Positions 34,401 to 45,350 of a stretch of DNA of 64,000 nucleotides are shown piece by piece (the first letter of the stretch is position 1; each line of letters opens with the position of its first letter). Origin of the DNA: Glycine soja. Taxonomy: Eukaryota > Streptophyta > Magnoliopsida > Fabales > Fabaceae. Below the pieces are notes generated by a model. That model did not search any database. It saw only the letters and a program-made list of their open reading frames with translations, and was not told the DNA's origin. The DNA lies in NCBI RefSeq assembly GCF_004193775.1, contig NC_041006.1:28385013-28449012 (forward strand), given 5' to 3'. A program made the position numbers and the translations under genes.

Positions 34401-34462
<62 letters not shown>

Positions 34463-34985
34463 GTGAAATTAGACGTTAAAATGGATAATTAACATAATTT
34501 ACTTTACAATTTTAATAATTAACAATCAGATCCATTGACGAATAATTATGTAGTTACTATTTTATCATTAGCATAGTTAAAAATTATAAGTTTTCTAAAA
34601 ATAGATAATCATTATATATTTAATTATAAATGAAAAACATAAAAGATTAAAATACAACGTTGTATCTATAATATTTATTTATTAAATTATATATATTACG
34701 TTCTATATATATAATGTTTAACAAAAACAAATGGGATACTTATATTACGTTCTATACGTATGATTTTATTTTTATTCAATAAAAATTATTCGATTAAATG
34801 GAATATTATTTTTCACCAAAAAAAAATTATAATTATAATATAAAAAAAATATTATTCATCTATAATTAAGTGAGATAATTTTGGTTAAAAAAGACTTCGA
34901 TAACAGGAAAAATGGTTAAGAAAATTATTTTTTTATCCTTAAAAAGAGCGGAAAAATTGAAATTATATACTTACCTTCACTTCTA

Positions 34986-35046
<61 letters not shown>

Positions 35047-35933
35047 GTAATAAAAAATTATGTAAATTTTTAGTTCATAAACTTTTTTAAAATTCGAGTT
35101 TGAAAAAAATTTTGACGGGTTAAAGTTTCTAAAGTTTCCTTTGCAACTTTTGATCTCTGCTGTTAGAGAGTGTCGTTAAATGATGATTGAATCTTTTTTA
35201 AACTAGTGTCTGTGGACTAATTGAATCAGCATGGGACTCGAATAAGGAAGACTTGCCCAGGTCAACTCATCATATTTGATTTTTCATCTTATTTTTTTTT
35301 CGAAGAATGAACTAAGAAGGCTACTAATAATACAGCCAAATGCCAAGACTATAATGTACATATATGAAATTTCTCTTCAGAGGTATGAAATTTTTTCACA
35401 AGTCTATACTACAAGTATATATTTTGTCCTGACCTTCTCGGAAGGAAATGAACAGACAAAACAATTAATTAATAACAAATGTCAAATTTTTTAAATATAA
35501 GAAAAACAATTAATAATATTTGATTACATGTCATATAAATATTGGTCGAGACTATAGACCTATAATGGTTCAGGACCACCTAATGATTTCTCTGGAGTAC
35601 AATAAATTAGTTACAATAAAAGACAGTTGTCTTTGTTTCCACTAAATATCTCGAAGGGTTCATACTGGGAGACTGATGATTTCGTCAGCCCTAACCCTTC
35701 AATAAAAAGCACATCTTAGCATTTTTTGTTTGGAAAAAAAATAGAGAAAAAGGAATTTATGATAAATGTATTTCACATTAAAAATGAGTGATTGATCCAA
35801 TAAGTAGTTCCTTAAGTGGTTCTTTACAATTAATAATCAAGACCTTGAAAACAAACTTTTGAATTGAAAAAATAGAAACACAACTTTAGAACTACTATTT
35901 TGTTTATTCCAAGAGAGGAATCAGACTATGATA
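34023..35933. other. AT-rich intergenic DNA with long (TA)n tracts
   Basis: Simple TA repeats lie at about 34096-34134, 34405-34457 and 34990-35042. No gene or recognisable element is seen. Such TA tracts are common in legume intergenic DNA and are often variable in length. Confidence 0.85.
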
Positions 35934-36190
35934 CACTACTAGAAAAGCAATTTTCTACTACACACAATCTAAGACGGTTCTGTAGAACCGCCTTAGAATG
36001 TCATGTGGTAGCATTTTTGTAATTAACGAAGTTATAATTAATATTTACGTCGCAAAATCTAAGACAGTCATAAGGAACCAGTCTTAGAATGACACATAAT
36101 GACAATTTTGTAATAACGTTGAATAAAGACAACAACAGTCTTTGTTGATGACCGTCTTCCAAAGATTTTAAAAATAAATAAAAGAGACAA
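35934..36190 (+). mobile_element. CACTA left end of a second Pack-type element
   Basis: The terminus CACTACTAGAAAAGC starts at 35934, with ATA before it. Subterminal CTAAGACGGTT/AACCGCCTTAGAATG and CTAAGACAGT/CAGTCTTAGAATG pairs follow. The phrase TGGTAGCATTTTTGTAATTA is shared with the left end at 21613, so the two are from one family. I cannot find its right end in the window. Confidence 0.75.
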
Positions 36191-36474
36191 CACAGAATTG
36201 GGAGTAGAGGATTTCTCATTCACAACCAAAGCAGCAGCGTCCAGGTACATCCCCTTCCTCCGTCAAACCCACGCCCATTTCATTCTTCTCAATTCCCAAT
36301 TCCAAATTAGGGTTAGGGTTTTCACAATCTCGATGACCTTCTCTTCTTCCTTCACCTTTCAATCCCTATTCCACTACCGCTACTACTGCTCCCTTTGTCT
36401 TTGTCGTTGTCGTTTGTAAGGATTAATCAATTAACCTATCGAATGTTTCAGTATCTTCTTCTTCTTTTTCTTCC

Positions 36475-36822
36475 ACGGACCTCTCTCACCCTCAGTCTAA
36501 CTTGTCCCTCGGATTTTCTTCCTCCCACGCCTCGCCGCCTCCTCGCTCTGACCCGCTAGTGCCGCTACAGCTCATGGAACCACAGACGGAGAATGGCAAC
36601 TTAGATGTTGAATCGGACGACGATGAGGACAAAGAAGTCAAGGAGTTTCTCATTCTAGGCGACTCAATGTGCCTCAAGAGGCGAAGAGATTGCGACTCCT
36701 CATCCTCCTCCTTCGCCGCCAAGAGGGTTTCCATCGAGCCCGATCTCGATGCGCGTAAGGCCGTTGTGCGCGCGTGGGGTTGCCAACCCCTCTACATTGG
36801 AGTTGTTGACGGCGGTGTTTAG
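36475..36822 (+). pseudogene. N-terminal exon of an SHM6/7-type serine hydroxymethyltransferase gene
   Basis: The family interconverts serine and glycine with tetrahydrofolate; the SHM6/7 group has a long N-terminal extension. The sequence reads DLSHPQSNLSLGFSSSHA, an acidic stretch (VESDDDEDKEVKEFLILGDS), then MCLKRRRDCDSSSSS, AAKRVSIEPDLDARKAVV and RAWG. The codon before DLS, where the family has its start Met, is ACG at 36475-36477. After RAWGCQPL the match ends and a stop follows at 36820. The catalytic pyridoxal-phosphate domain is absent. The fragment begins about 540 bp inside the CACTA left end, on the same strand, preceded by what looks like captured 5' untranslated DNA with TTAGGGTTAGGGTT at about 36306. 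Confidence 0.8.
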
Positions 36823-37417
36823 AGTAAGTTTATAGCTGGGCACTTATTTACTAATTTTGATTTTATTTTATTATTTATTATTATTATTTATTTCATTCTT
36901 GGTTCTGTTTCTAACACTCTGATTTGGCTCCATAGGAAGCAAGCAGTGACATCAAATTGGTTCTGGAGAAATTGGTTCTATTTCTTTTGCATATATTATG
37001 TTATACCTGCTGCTATTGTGTTTCTTAAGTATGTTTTTGCTTCATATTCTCATTTACTCTTTACTTTATCAGGAAAAAATTAGGAGGAAATTGGGGTTTT
37101 GCTTGGTAGACAATGTCATTTATCTGATTATCTCCTTATTTTTAGTGTGTGATAAAAGAGTAAGGAAAGAAATGATTTCTTAGGGTTTATATACACACTG
37201 TTTTATTTTACTTAAAGATATCACTGCCTGCTTTCACTAAAATATTTTGTTTCAAAATGTCTATAGGACACATAATAGCTATTTGATAATTGAATTTAGA
37301 TGGGGCAACTGTATTGTACTGCAATTGAGAGCATGACTTCAATTTACACCCAATTACCACATGCTTGGGCTTTTTTTCATTTTTTCTTTCAAAAATGATG
37401 TTTTGTTTTATTTCAGA

Positions 37418-37558
37418 TCATGCCATGCCTATGGACATGGTCATTGTGGGTGATGAGAGAGGCTCTTTTGACTTTGTACACAAAAGTGGGAATGATTCTA
37501 GAATCATTTGTAGTAAAAGAGGAAACATAGAAGATGTTGCTCTTGTATTTGCTTAGGA
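37418..37558 (+). pseudogene. Unrecognised exon-like fragment
   Basis: A TTTCAG acceptor-like border precedes an open frame reading DHAMPMDMVIVGDERGSFDF, VHKSGNDSRIICSKRGNIED and VALVFA, then a stop. Codon use looks genuine. I do not recognise the protein. It lies on the same strand as the SHM fragment and may be another captured exon. Confidence 0.45.
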
Positions 37559-38336
37559 CATGGACAGGTCTCTGGGTACGTCTTGTTATCTTTTTGGTAG
37601 CCCTTGCAACCTGATGCATGACATTCATGTAACTGCTACAGTGCATACTACCTTATTTCATTGTTGAGGAATGTATTGCCTTTTATGAATATATATAATT
37701 TATGCTGGAGAAAAATGTATTGTTAATCAAATAAATTTTAAAAAAAGATAAGTGAGGATTCCCTTCAAGTTTGATTAGACATGTCTATAAATATCTTTTA
37801 TTTTTCTTTCTCGAAAATGGATAGAAACTAATAATGCAATTGCTTAAATTGAGTCTTCTTTTTATCTATAACATCTCTTGTTAACTCAGATTTGTATATA
37901 GTATGATAAAAAAAATAATTGAGCAAATAAACCAGATTTGAGTTCATATATATGAACTTAAGGAATAAAAACCAGATTTCAATAAAAACCAGATTAAAAA
38001 TTCAAAATATCTATGATGCCTTTCATAGTTTGTGCTTTTTACCAGTTCAAATTCAAAATATCTATGATTACATTATCTGCCTACTCACACAAGAAAACCA
38101 AATTTGTATTTGTATAATTGTATTCTTTCAATTGCATAATATATTATCTGATTAGTTCAAATACAAATATATATGATTAGTCTTCTTTTAATTGCATAAT
38201 TTAAATGAAATTTTAAATATATATGATTAGTTTAGGTCTTTTAGTTAACAAACTAGACACCTAATCTATTGAGAGGAGGTTGAACTAAGGGGCATGTAAA
38301 ACTATCTGAACAAGGCTTCTAAGTAATTGTAATATA
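37559..38336. other. AT-rich spacer before the hAT element
   Basis: Non-coding. Short direct repeats of AAATTCAAAATATCTATGAT (about 37999-38018 and 38048-38067) and of ACCAGATTT-like words occur. The last eight bases (38329-38336, GTAATATA) are the hAT target duplication. Confidence 0.6.
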
Positions 38337-41300
38337 CAGTGTTGTTAAATGGCGGCCATGGCGGATTTTCGTGGTGGTTTTTTGAAAAAACGCCACCGAA
38401 TAGCGGTGGCATGGCGGGTTGGGAATGGTGGCGCCATGGCGGTCATGGCGGTTATGGCGGCGTGACGGAAATGGTGGATTTTTTTTTGTCCGCGGTAGGA
38501 GTTGGCCTGACCTGACCCAACCCTACTCGGTAATTCATCCAAAAGCACAACCCTCCCCTCCAACTAAAAGCGCACCCAGCCGCGTCCCCCCCGCACCCAG
38601 CCGCAATGCCCCGCAGTCTGCACGCAGCCATGACACCCCCTGCACACAGAATGCAGCCAACAGTGACTACCTATGGCGACGACGAGCACCGGCATGAACG
38701 ACGAGCAACCACATTAAGGCAGTCAACATCGCGGGTGAAGTGGTGCGGGCCAACTTTCATTTTTTTAAAATTTTTTTTTACTGTTTGACACCCTTTTTTT
38801 CTGTCTACAACTTTTTTTCCTTTTTCTATTTGACACCCCTTTTTACGTTTGATAGTCCCATTTTTATTTTTTTTTCTATTTGACACCACGATTTTTTTTT
38901 TCTGTTCAATCCTCTTTTAAATGGCTGAACCATCATCCGATGCTGCTACTGCAAGTGCAACGAGGAAAAATAAGGCAGACCCAGGCTGGAAATATTGTCA
39001 TTCTCTGGTGGAAGGAGATACAAACACCATTGTTTGTAATTTCTGTGGAAAAATCACAAAGGGAGGAATAACCAGAGCCAAACAACACCTGATTGGGAAG
39101 TCGGGTAACGTTGCAGCTTGCAAGAAAACTCCACCAAATGTAGTCGAAGAGTTGAAGGAATATATGGCTACCAAAAAAAGTAGGACCACATATAGTACTT
39201 CTGGCAGTGGTAATATGGCAAATATAAGAGATTTTGAATTTGGTGAACCAATTGGATGTGACGAAAGTGAAGAAGATGAGTTTGCAGACTCTTGTAATGC
39301 TGCTGCAAGTGTAAAGACAAAGCGTGGGACTAAAAAAGGACCAATGGACAAATTTTGTAAGAATCCAGAAAATGCAATCAATCGGAGAAAAATGGAGATG
39401 TTGAGGCAAATGAACATAAGAGAGTCATTGGATAAGAATGAAGTATTGAAGGTGCATCAACATATTGCTCGCTTTTGGTACCAAGCAGGTTAGTCATTCA
39501 ACCTCATTAAATTGAAAAGCTTTGAGAATATGGTTGCAGCCATTGGTCAATATGGGCCACATTTTCCCATTCCTAGCTATCATGACATTAGAGTTCCACT
39601 CTTGAAGAAGGAAGTTGAATATACTGAAAATTTGATGAAAGGCCATAGGGAGCAATGGGTCAAGTATGATTGTACTATTATGTCTGATGCATGGACTGAT
39701 CGGAAACAAAGATGCATCATTAATTTTTTTATTAACTCTTAAGCTGGTACCATGTTTTTGAAGTCTGTTGATGGCTTTGATTTTGTAAAGACAGGTGAAA
39801 AGCTTTTTGAGTTGCTTGATGCCATTGTGGAGGAAGTTGGAGAAGAGAATGTTGTTCAAGTTGTAACCGATAATGGGAGCAACTATGTTTTAGCGGGTAA
39901 GTTGTTGGAGGAGAAAAGGAAACATATTTATTGGACTCCTTGTGCAGCTCATTGTATTGATTTGATGCTTGAAGATATTGGGAAGCTTCCCTTGATAAGG
40001 AAGACAATTAGAAGGGCAATTAATCTAGTTGGGTTTATCTATGCCCATTCTAGTACCTTAAGTTTGTTGAGAAATTTTACAAACAAGAGGGAATTGGTGA
40101 GACAAGCTATTACTAGATTTGCCACTTCTTATCTAACTTTGGAAAGGCTCCATAAAGAGAAAGCCAATATTAGAAAGATGTTTACTTATGATGAATAGAC
40201 CTTGAACAAGTTGTCTAAGGAGCCTAAGGGAAAAGAAACTGCAAAGGTAGTGCTCATGCCTTCTTTTTGGAATAGTGTAGTTTACACTCTTAAAGTCATG
40301 GCTCCACTTGTGAAAGTGCTTCGTCTTGTGGATGGTCAAAGGAAACCAGCCATGGGCTATATTTATGAAGCAATGGACAAGGCAAAAGAAACAATTATCA
40401 AGTCTTTCAACAACAATGAAAGCAAGTACAAAGATGTGTTTGCAATCATTGATAAAAGATGGAATTGTCAGCTTCATAGGCCATTGCATGCAACTGCCCA
40501 CTTCTTAAATCCAGAGTTCTTTTATGACAACACTAACTTAGAGTTTGATTTTGAGGTCACCAATGGTTTGTTTGAGTGCATTAAGAAGTTGATTTCACAA
40601 TTTGATGTGCAACAAAAAATTCTAACCGAGTTGCATCTTTACAAGATTGGTGCTGAACACTTTGGTTCTGACTTTGCAATGGCTCAAAGGAAAACCCATT
40701 CTCTAAGAAACTTTTACCATATGACAAATACAAATACCATACTATTTTTTTATGCATTAGTGTTATAATTCAGAATTCTAAGTTATGCTCTTGGTTGGTA
40801 ATTGGCATTGCAGCATATTGGTGGCGAATGTTTGGGTCACAAACTCCAAATTTGCAGAAGCTAACTATTAAAATTTTGAGTTTGACTTGTAGTGCTTCAG
40901 GATGTGAAAGAAATTGGAGTGTGTTTGAGCAAGTAATTGTGACAAAACTCTAACTATAATTTTTAATTTTATTTAATTTTGATGATCAAGTTTTATTTGG
41001 AGTATATTTGAGATTGAAATCAACATTTATTTGTTATGTTGTAGATTCATTCCATAAAAAGAAATAGGCTTGAGCACAAGAGGTTGCATGATTTGGTGTT
41101 TGTCAAATACAACCAACTATTGAAGCAAAGATATAATGTAAGAGATGAAATTGATCCAATTTCTCTTAATGATATTGATGTGTGCAATGAATGGCTCGTG
41201 GGAGAGATGGATCAAGATGATGATAATGATGTTGGAAATGATTTGGTATTTAAAGATGATGACGCTCTAAATTGGGCAACTGTGTATCAAGCTTCGGGGG

Positions 41301-41886
41301 TTGGAGAGTGTAGGATGTATACTAGGCGGAAAAAGCAAAAAACAACAAGTGTTGCTGCTGCCCAAACTTCTAAAAAAACAGGCAATGGTTGTTGGATCTT
41401 CATCAAGGAAGCAAAAAGCAGTCCAAGAAAATGATGAGGATATAGATTTTGAGGAGAATATTGATCTTGAATCTGAAGAAGAAGAATTTGTGGTCAATTT
41501 TGAGGCGTCTGATGGGGAAGAGGGAGAAGGAGATGCTCCATTACCATATGATAACAACGAAGATGATTATGTTGGGATTGGAGAAGATGATTAGAGCCTC
41601 AACCTTCACTTTGCACTTTGCATTATGTTTTTATCATTTTATTATTTTGAACTCTTTAATGAGTTTATTTGGTGTTGGTACTTGATTATTGTATGAACTC
41701 ATGAAACTTTTTTACTTTATTTGAATGCAATCTTTTGTTTTTTTTTTCAATTTCAATGAGTTTATATATATGTATTTTTTTTTGTCCGCCATGACATCCG
41801 CCATTTTCATCGACGCCATCCGTCATATTTTTATGGCGGATTTTTGGCTTTCCACCATGAACTGCCATCCGCCATTAACAACATTG
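38337..41886 (+). mobile_element. hAT DNA transposon, complete ends (3550 bp)
   Basis: The 8-bp duplication GTAATATA lies at 38329-38336 and 41887-41894. The left end is CAGTGTTGTTAAATGGCGG; the reverse complement of the right end is CAATGTTGTTAATGGCGG. Both ends are followed by further ATGGCGG repeats and inverted copies. The interior carries one broken transposase gene on the plus strand. An 8-bp duplication and short CA(G/A)TG-type ends are diagnostic for hAT. Confidence 0.95.
38921..41594 (+). pseudogene. hAT transposase, broken
   Basis: The start at 38921 gives MAEPSSDAATAS. A BED zinc finger follows (VCNFCGKITKGGITRAKQHL, about residues 40-70), then the DUF659 part of the catalytic core (CTIMSDAWTDRK; VVTDNGSNYV; CAAHCIDLMLEDIG). 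The C-terminal hAT dimerisation region is in a separate exon, about 40814-40932 (YWWRMFGSQTPNLQKL, SGCERNWSVFEQ), bounded by TTGCAG and GTAATT. The last exon starts at 41045 (IHSIKRNRLEHKRLHDLVF) and ends in an acidic tail at 41594. Stops at 39491, 39740 and 40196 interrupt one frame, and an A-run near 41372 shifts the tail. The element could move only with help from another copy. Confidence 0.93.
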
Positions 41887-41894
41887 GTAATATA

Positions 41895-42742
41895 ATATCA
41901 CCTGCTTTATATGTCACAAGTAACAGACGTAGCAATCCACTATAGCCATCATTGATTGTACAAAATTCATTGTAAACTTTCTTTCATTGGCTTACCTACA
42001 TTTTTCCTTATACAACTTGCACAACAGGTGCCTACTAGATTCAGGTTCATATACTTGTCTAAACACCAGTTGCCTTCTATCAAGTCCAACGATGCTAGAC
42101 ATATAAGGCATACTAGTTCCCTCTTAAAATTGGGCAGAAAAATTTATTATATAAGAGAGTTAATCATCGTTGAACTTCTGCTCACATAATTAGTGGTGGA
42201 TATTTTAAATACTTTATTAGGTAATTGATGTTTTTCTTCTTATGCTCTGAAGAATTCATTCAAGTTGTCAGCATCTATGTGCTCTAACATACATTTGTTT
42301 GGATATTAGTCATTAGTCTTCTTCATTATTATAACTTAATTTGGACAGCAAAATGCTTAAGAAGGTTGTTTCATCTAAGTCTAGGTTGACTGAGACAAAG
42401 TTTAAAAATTCTTTTGCCTTTTAAACATTCTTTTCATATTATTTGTCATAAAATGCCTCAGATTATGAATAAGAAGATTATTTTTTAAAAATTCTCATAC
42501 CATTCATTTGCCTTTTAAACTGACAATTTGTTTTAAAAAGCCCTTTTAAACTAATTGTAATAAAAGGCATTAAATTGCCATCAATATTCTTCAAAGATTA
42601 TTATAATTGTGCACGTCTTGGCTTCATATGTGCTATCAAAATTCTTGAGTTTCATTATTCAAGTTATTCCACAGAATGTCTATGATATGATTTTTCTTGT
42701 TTTTCTTTTTTACAAATGAGATTTTTCGTTTTGTTACTATAG
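41895..42742. other. Non-coding, intron-like AT-rich DNA
   Basis: No gene is seen. The stretch directly precedes the prolyl oligopeptidase exon and may be intron of that gene. Confidence 0.5.
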
Positions 42743-42982
42743 GAATGGGGTGATCCTAGAAAGAAGGAATTCTACTTCTACATGAAATCATATTCCCCCG
42801 TTGATAACGTGAGAACCTTATGGTTGTGCTTGATGCCTTGTATTCTTTCATTGGCTATCATTTATTTCAGTCCGAGCATAATTTTTATTTTCTTCTGTAT
42901 GAAATGAGCTTTAAATCCTCTCATTTTCTGTAGGTGAAGGCACAAAATTATCCACACATTCTTGTTACAGCAAGATTAAATG
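42743..42982 (+). pseudogene. Prolyl oligopeptidase-family gene fragment, two exons
   Basis: Exon 42743-42808 reads EWGDPRKKEFYFYMKSYSPV and DN between an AG acceptor and a GTGAGA donor. Exon 42934-42982 reads VKAQNYPHILVTARLN between TAG and GTAAGC. This is the region of the S9 peptidase domain shortly before the catalytic Asp (the family has a segment like ITAGLNDxRV next). No other part of the peptidase is recognisable nearby. It is either a captured piece or the last trace of a decayed gene. Confidence 0.78.
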
Positions 42983-44711
42983 GTAAGCACATTTGATTCA
43001 TGTCACTAAACTGTTTTTGTTTTGAACTTTAATATTTTGAACTTTTTATTATGTTGAAGAATTTTAATCTCCTTTTATGTGTTAGATTATGCTTGTTTGC
43101 TATTTTTTTTATCATTTATACAATGTAGTCAAATTCATATAAAATCTTGTATCCCCTGCCCGTACCGATATCCAATATAAATACAGTGCCCATATCCATG
43201 CAACATAGTCCATATATAAGAATTTGTATACGTAACAACTGGGCTCAAGATTAGATATCTAGATGAACAATTGGGTTATAGCCTATGAAAAAGTTTACAA
43301 CACCTATAGGTCCAATCAATGTGAAGTGAAATATGAAAATAGAAAAAGAATAGCAATACATAATAAATAAATAAATAAAAAGGAAAAAGAAAGGGAATCC
43401 GGGGAAAATGATCGGAGCAAGAGTATTGTTAATCTAATAAGGAAAATGACCCACTTGGGTAATAGACTGTTTCTTTAATTTTTATCAATATAAACGAATG
43501 TTAATCTAATAAGGAAAAACTAAGAACATAATGTCACGTATGGATAAATATTAAAGCAATTTGATTTTTTATTCATTGTTAAATTAATACAAAAGATAAA
43601 GAAGAGAATAAGACTTTGAATAATGAATATTTTTGTTAGATGTAAAAAAAAATAGAGATAACACTTTTTATATAAATATAGTAATTAAGGTAATTAGAAT
43701 AAGTATATAACACGTAAATAAGATAATTAGAATAAGTATATAACACCTGTAAAATTATTGTAAATACTAGTATATAACACCTAAATAAGGAATCATTAAT
43801 GTTATTACTTATTATTGTAAATACTAGTATATAACACGTAAAAAATTATGTATATTTTTCTTTTAATATATTCATCATTAAAATTTGATTTAATAGTCTA
43901 ATTTTATTGTTTTTATTTATAACAGTAATTAAGTATTTGTACAGGAGCCTCTCTATATGTACATATGAAATAAGAACTTTTTTTATTGTGATAAATGAGA
44001 ACTGGAAATATAAACCATTATGTAATATTTCAATGAGAAAAATTTTAAAAAAATACATAATTTTTTAAGTAATTATGTCACTATCAATTAACTTTTATTT
44101 TTGATCATCATTGTTTTGTTATACTTATCCAGTTTAGATTTATAGTTTTCATTTGTGCGTGTGTTTGGATGAATTTAGCTTCCTATATCTAATACTAATA
44201 GTTAAGTTTCTTCTAATTGTTATTGGCATGCCGTATATTTTGGACTAAGTTGGCTTATTATATTATAAACAATTGGATCGATATTGTTTTTCTGATTCCT
44301 CATAACTTATTTGAGCATTATCTGAAATTTCAGGCCTCTGTTAAAGGAGGTGTGGGTGGGAAGAAAAGCTTTAGAAGGTGATTTGGAATGTTGTACTTTG
44401 GTCCGTATATGATCACTTTTGGAATGAAATTTTTTCAGAAATGGTTGGTGTGACTTAGTTATATATAGTGATGGATTTGAGGTTAGCTCATGTCATATAG
44501 GTTTGGTGCTAGAATGAGAAAGGGTACCCCTGCCCCCCAATCTGAAATTGGTGTATGAGTTAGAATATAATTATATGAGTTGGATAGGAAGTGTGTTTTT
44601 TATTTTTTAGATAGCTAGATTAGAGTATCCTTAATTGTGTTCGCTTATCCAAAATAGTTTGTGTAGCAAGGATAATTAGGGTACCCCATGCACTAAGATA
44701 CTTCGTGATAG
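42983..44711. other. AT-rich DNA, no supported gene
   Basis: Contains several near-repeats of AGTATATAACACGTAAATAA and ATTGTAAATACTAGTATATA between 43690 and 43850. At 44334 an ATTTCAG border precedes a short open stretch (ASVKGGVGGKKSFRR, stop) that might be a further decayed exon. Nothing else is recognisable. Confidence 0.55.
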
Positions 44712-45350
44712 CATATAAAATTGCTTTACCACTAAACTATGGTGTGAACAACACTTTTAATGTTACTGACTTGATTCTTTGTGATGCAGGTACCTTTGAC
44801 ATCAATTTGAGGATGAATTCTTCCTAAAAAGGAGGGTACGATAGAGGATTATCGATCCAAGGAGGAAGAGTTTAGCTTGGGTGGGCTCAACATGGATGGA
44901 CCAATCACTAGATCAAGGAATAAGAGATTTCAAGAAGAGTTTGGCGGGAGACTAAATTCTCTCATGGAAGAAAGAGAAGAAGAAGTGAAACTCATTTATT
45001 TTAGCCAACTTTTAGAATAAGACTTATTTTCATTTTTAATTATATTTTTGGACTTGTAATGGGTTGTTACCTTTTTATTGTTATTTTTTAGTCTTTTAAT
45101 TATTAGATTAGTTATTGGGTCTTGAGTCTAATCTAGGGTTATTAGTAGGAGTTATAAATAGACTCCTTAAACACTTTGTTGACAAAATTTGAAATTTAAG
45201 ATTAGACGATTATTTGTGGCGAATCATCCTCAACTTATCACTCTCACAAGATTGTAGCATTGTTCTTTCCATCTCTTTTTCTAATTCTCCTTTTTCTTTC
45301 TTATTTTTCGCAATTTCAAGGAGTCTCAAATAGGTTCCCTAGTTTGTTGA
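44712..45350 (+). mobile_element. Truncated Ty3/gypsy element, left part of its LTR (continues 56491-56527)
   Basis: The stretch has the end of a polyprotein (ACAACACTTTTAATGTTACT region), a purine tract AAAAAGGAGGG at 44826-44836, and then LTR sequence from about 44839. It matches the reverse complement of 58757-59006 and of the LTR at 62369-62985. The LTR is cut at 45350 by the chromovirus insertion and resumes at 56491, ending TTCCATCA at 56527. No primer-binding site or second LTR follows, so this is a fragment. Confidence 0.85.

Noticed and set aside
34096..35042. Long (TA)n tracts considered as a replication origin or matrix-attachment signal
   Set aside because: Simple repeats of this kind are widespread in plant intergenic DNA and nothing else supports such a role.
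38933..39417. Two long minus-strand frames (158 and 139 residues)
   Set aside because: They lie opposite the BED-finger part of the hAT transposase, which explains the sequence fully.
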